Origin: Actinomycetales bacterium
GTDB taxonomy: Bacteria > Actinomycetota > Actinomycetes > Actinomycetales > Dermatophilaceae
Direction: 5' to 3'
DNA: 64,000 bases
Assembly (NCBI GenBank): GCA_016715285.1
Contig: JADKAO010000005.1
Span: 1 to 64,000 of the forward strand
The stretch's first letter is position 1. Each line of letters opens with the position of its first letter. This document shows positions 61,782 to 64,000 of this stretch, one piece after another. The notes beneath the pieces were generated by a model, which searched no databases, was not told the DNA's origin, and saw only the letters and a list, made by a program, of their open reading frames with translations. Both the position numbers and the translations under genes were made by a program.

Positions 61782-63018
61782 TCAGGGGAACTGGAAGTCC
61801 CCCGAGACCCGAGTGATCATCCAGTAGTTCCAGATCCACCAGCCCTGCAGGGCGACGCCGCCACAGCCGAGCGCGACGAGCAAGGCCACCCGATGCCTCG
61901 CCACCCGCTCGCGATCCAGCAGCCACGCGATGATGAGCGCAACTGGGAACGCCATGATGAAGTAGCGGATCCGGGACGGCCCGATCCCGGTCACCAGCAC
62001 TTGGTATGCCGGGTACGCCCCCGCCCAGCCCCACAGTTCCGGACCCCACCGCCAGGCGTGCGGGCTGAGCATGAACCGCGCGTAGCCCACGATCACGGCG
62101 GCCGCCACGAGCCACCCGACCGGGCCGTAGTCGGCATACACGTAGTCGATCCACGTGCCGAGCTTGATCTCGCTCGCGATGACCCGCCAGGCCGCCATGG
62201 TCTTGGTGTAGGCCTCGGGGTCGCCGGTGGCGATGCGCGCGATGGTCGGCCACAGGTAGGTGAACGCCCCGGACAGGACCCCCAAGGCGCCGACGGCCAC
62301 CCGATCGGGCACCGGGAACGGATCCGTCGCCCGGGCCCGCCACCGCACGATCGCAGTGAATGATGACGACCGGCGCCATGGCGAGCACGATGTTGCGGGT
62401 CAAGGCGAGAGTGATGAGCGCGAGGCCGGCCCACCAGTACTGCCGCTTGCGCAACAGGGTAAGGACCAGGACGACCAGCAAGAGGGCGCACGACTCGGTG
62501 TAGGTCGTCTGGAGCACCGGGCGCCGCGACATAGGTCGTCACCATCGTCGTCACGACGATCGCCTCCCACCGACCCACGGCGTCATCGATGAGGCGGAAG
62601 ATCACCACCAGGGCCACCGCGCCGACCACCAGCGACAGGGTCGATCCCGCGACGTAGAAGTCCAGGCCGGTCACCCGCATCACCGCCCGGTCGAACAGCG
62701 GGAAAACGGGATAGAAGGCCCACGGATTTTGCGCCACGGCGCCATCCGGACCCGTCGGCAAGGGTACGGGGTAGCCGGCGTCGGCGATCTCGTGGTACCA
62801 CTGCCCATCCCAGTTGGCGGTGACGACGAAATACCCCGGCGCGGCAGGAGTGGGATAGAGGACTCGGGCGAAGTCCGCTCCAGCGACCATGGCCATCTGG
62901 TGGGCTTGCATGACCTGGAAGTAGACCGCGTTGATGGCGCGCGTCACGGCATACAGGGCGAGGGGAACCACCGAGCGCGGGTGGCCACCAGCCGGCCCCA
63001 CCACGTCGCAGGCGACAT
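61782..63018 (-). pseudogene. PIG-V-type mannosyltransferase, frameshifted
   Basis: From ATG 63018 (MSPATWWGRLVATRAR) or 63004; the repaired protein is about 410 residues with many membrane helices. N-terminal luminal motif FVVTANWDGQWYHEIADAGYP, then WAFYPVFPLFDRAVM, TESCALLLVVLVLTLL, LALITLALTRNIVLAMAP and the clean C-terminal half (AYTKTMAAWRVIASEIKLGTW, GIGPSRIRYFIMAFPVALIIAWLLD, stop at 61782). Frameshifts near 62990, 62530 and 62350. Integral-membrane glycosyltransferase likely acting on a polyprenyl-linked mannose donor; the second mannosyltransferase in the window after the MptB-like gene. Confidence 0.78.
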
Positions 63019-64000
63019 GCCGACCAGCCTAGAGCCTGGCGAGCTGATACCGCAGGTCAGAGCGGACCGCCGACGCTCGCTGAAGTGGCGGTCGCGTCGC
63101 GCGGCATATCGGAGCCGTTTGACGAGCTCCTCGCGCAGGGCGTCGGCCTCGATGACGACGTCGATGACAAGGTCGGCCGCGAGCCGCTGGAGGTCGACGT
63201 CTTCCTCGTACTCGGCCCGGCGGGCAGCGACAAAGGCGTCCCGCGCCGCGACCCCCTCCTCAGCCTCGACTTGGGCAATCTTGTTGGCGTAGACCGCGTT
63301 AGTCGCTGCCTCAGGGCCCATGACCGCGATCTTGGCCGTGGGCAGCGCGATGGTCGCGTCGGGGCCAAAGCCCGGTCCCCCCATGGCATAAAGCCCGGCG
63401 CCATAAGCCTTGCGAACAATGACGCAGAACTGGGGCACCGTGGCCTCGGAGACAGCCGACACCATCTTGGCGCCGTGGCGGATGATGCCCCCGCGCTCGA
63501 CCTCGGAGCCGATCATGAAGCCTGGCACGTCGGCGAGATAGATGAGCGGGATCGAGAAGGCATCGCAGAGCCAGATGAACCGCGCGGCCTTGTCGGCGCT
63601 GTCGGTGAACAGGACCCCGCCCTTGACTGCGGAGTTGTTGGCGACGATGCCGACGGTGTCACCCGCGATCCGCCCGAAGCCGATGACGAGCTCACCGGCG
63701 AACAGCGGCTTGATCTCAAAGAAGGACTCGTCGTCGACCAGACCGTCGATGACGTCGTGGATGTCGAACGGTTGGCTCTCGCGCTCGGGCACGGTATGCC
63801 GGGTGAGCGGCGCCGAGGGCTCGTCGGCGTGGTAGGTCGGCGCGTGCTCACGCCAGGACCCAGGCACGTAGGAGAAGTACAGCTTGGCGAGATCGATCGC
63901 CTCGGTGTCGTCGTGGGCGAGCAGGTCGCCGACCCCCGAGACGGTGCAGTGCATGCGAGCGCCGCCCATCTCATCGAGCGTGACCTTCTCGCCGACGACC
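62944..64000 (-). CDS. Acyl-CoA carboxylase beta subunit (carboxyltransferase), 5' end outside window
   Basis: The visible 350 codons run off the right edge. CT-domain motifs: GEKVTLDEMGGARMHC, DLLAHDDTEAIDLAKLYFSYVP, LFAGELVIGFGRIAGDTVGIVANN, ARFIWLCDAFSIPLIYLADVPGFMIGSEVE, YGAGLYAMGGPGFGPDATIALPTAKIAVMGPEAA. It matches propionyl/acetyl-CoA carboxylase beta chains. The family C-terminus (RRDRHFSERR) is reached near 63070, but the frame stays open to 62944, overlapping the next gene. A frameshift just before a stop at 63058 is possible, as for its neighbours. Confidence 0.85.
   Translation of the reverse strand, partial: VVGEKVTLDEMGGARMHCTVSGVGDLLAHDDTEAIDLAKLYFSYVPGSWREHAPTYHADEPSAPLTRHTVPERESQPFDIHDVIDGLVDDESFFEIKPLFAGELVIGFGRIAGDTVGIVANNSAVKGGVLFTDSADKAARFIWLCDAFSIPLIYLADVPGFMIGSEVERGGIIRHGAKMVSAVSEATVPQFCVIVRKAYGAGLYAMGGPGFGPDATIALPTAKIAVMGPEAATNAVYANKIAQVEAEEGVAARDAFVAARRAEYEEDVDLQRLAADLVIDVVIEADALREELVKRLRYAARRDRHFSERRRSALTCGISSPGSRLVGMSPATWWGRLVATRARWFPSPCMP

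Noticed and set aside
55794..63018. Programmed frameshifting in many genes
   Set aside because: The breaks are in unrelated families at non-homologous positions without common slippery sites; indels or decay explain them better.

Overview
The window is a high-GC actinobacterial chromosome segment. Actinobacterial-type gene families (DUF2017, DUF3039, DUF3618, an MptB-like mannosyltransferase, a tmRNA tag ANAKRTDFALAA, a Tad locus with paired TadE proteins, a DUF222/HNH '13E12-like' protein) point to Actinomycetota, most plausibly a Micrococcales lineage near Intrasporangiaceae/Dermatophilaceae. The family-level placement is inference; no marker gene in the window settles it.

Layout. 1-1515: right end of an integrated element, with a frameshifted tyrosine recombinase and a 3'-tRNA fragment that looks like an attachment site. 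1.6-2.8 kb: GroES-like, DUF3618 and PrxQ/Bcp genes. 2.7-5.3 kb: a CbiMNQO-type nickel/cobalt ECF transporter behind a palindrome matching the Nur box. 5.2-9.7 kb: 5-oxoprolinase operon pxpABC with an NRAMP-like transporter and a divergent GntR regulator, then tRNA-Leu(UAG). 9.8-15.2 kb: sulfite-oxidase-like protein and a housekeeping run (rdgB, rph, MBL hydrolase, murI, DUF2017, clpS). 15.2-17.2 kb: pncB-pncA, NAD salvage. 17.2-20.5 kb: homogentisate catabolism (hmgA / unknown gene / fahA). 20.5-27.6 kb: two trans-sulfuration-type PLP enzymes, an Lrp regulator, tryptophanase, rhodanese, YqgE. 27.7-32.1 kb: DEAD-box helicase with a repeat-bearing N-terminus, methyltransferase, SIMPL protein, a thioredoxin with a Cys-rich tail, and YccF. 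32.2-43.6 kb: the ssrA-smpB-M23 peptidase-ftsX-ftsE-prfB neighbourhood, interrupted by MptB, an MFS transporter, a two-domain LPATG surface protein and a DUF2207 protein. 43.7-45.2 kb: a translationally coupled pair, a YqcI/YcgG-type putative haem N-hydroxylase and a DUF1989 protein. 45.2-49.7 kb: Tad/Flp pilus operon. 49.9-53.9 kb: a divergent FHA-FtsK/EccC-like multi-ATPase protein. 53.7-56.1 kb: a scarred region with a direct repeat, an IS256-type transposase remnant and a second, internally deleted FtsK remnant. 56-63 kb: genes that are clearly homologous to intact families (quinone oxidoreductase, DUF222/HNH, DUF885 peptidase, Maf, MauE, PIG-V-type mannosyltransferase) but almost all carry several single-base frameshifts. 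63-64 kb: the 3' part of an acyl-CoA carboxylase beta subunit.

Two genome-scale signals stand out. (1) The heptamer GTATGCC/GGCATAC (mostly within ACGGCATACC/GGTATGCCGT) occurs about 91 times in 64 kb by hand count, in both orientations about equally, in every reading frame and forcing otherwise uncommon codons; this looks like a selected highly iterated word of unknown function. (2) Single-base frameshifts are concentrated in the outer parts of the window (0.5-2.2 kb and 55.8-63 kb) and were not noticed in between, which suggests sequence-quality loss near contig edges as much as real gene decay.
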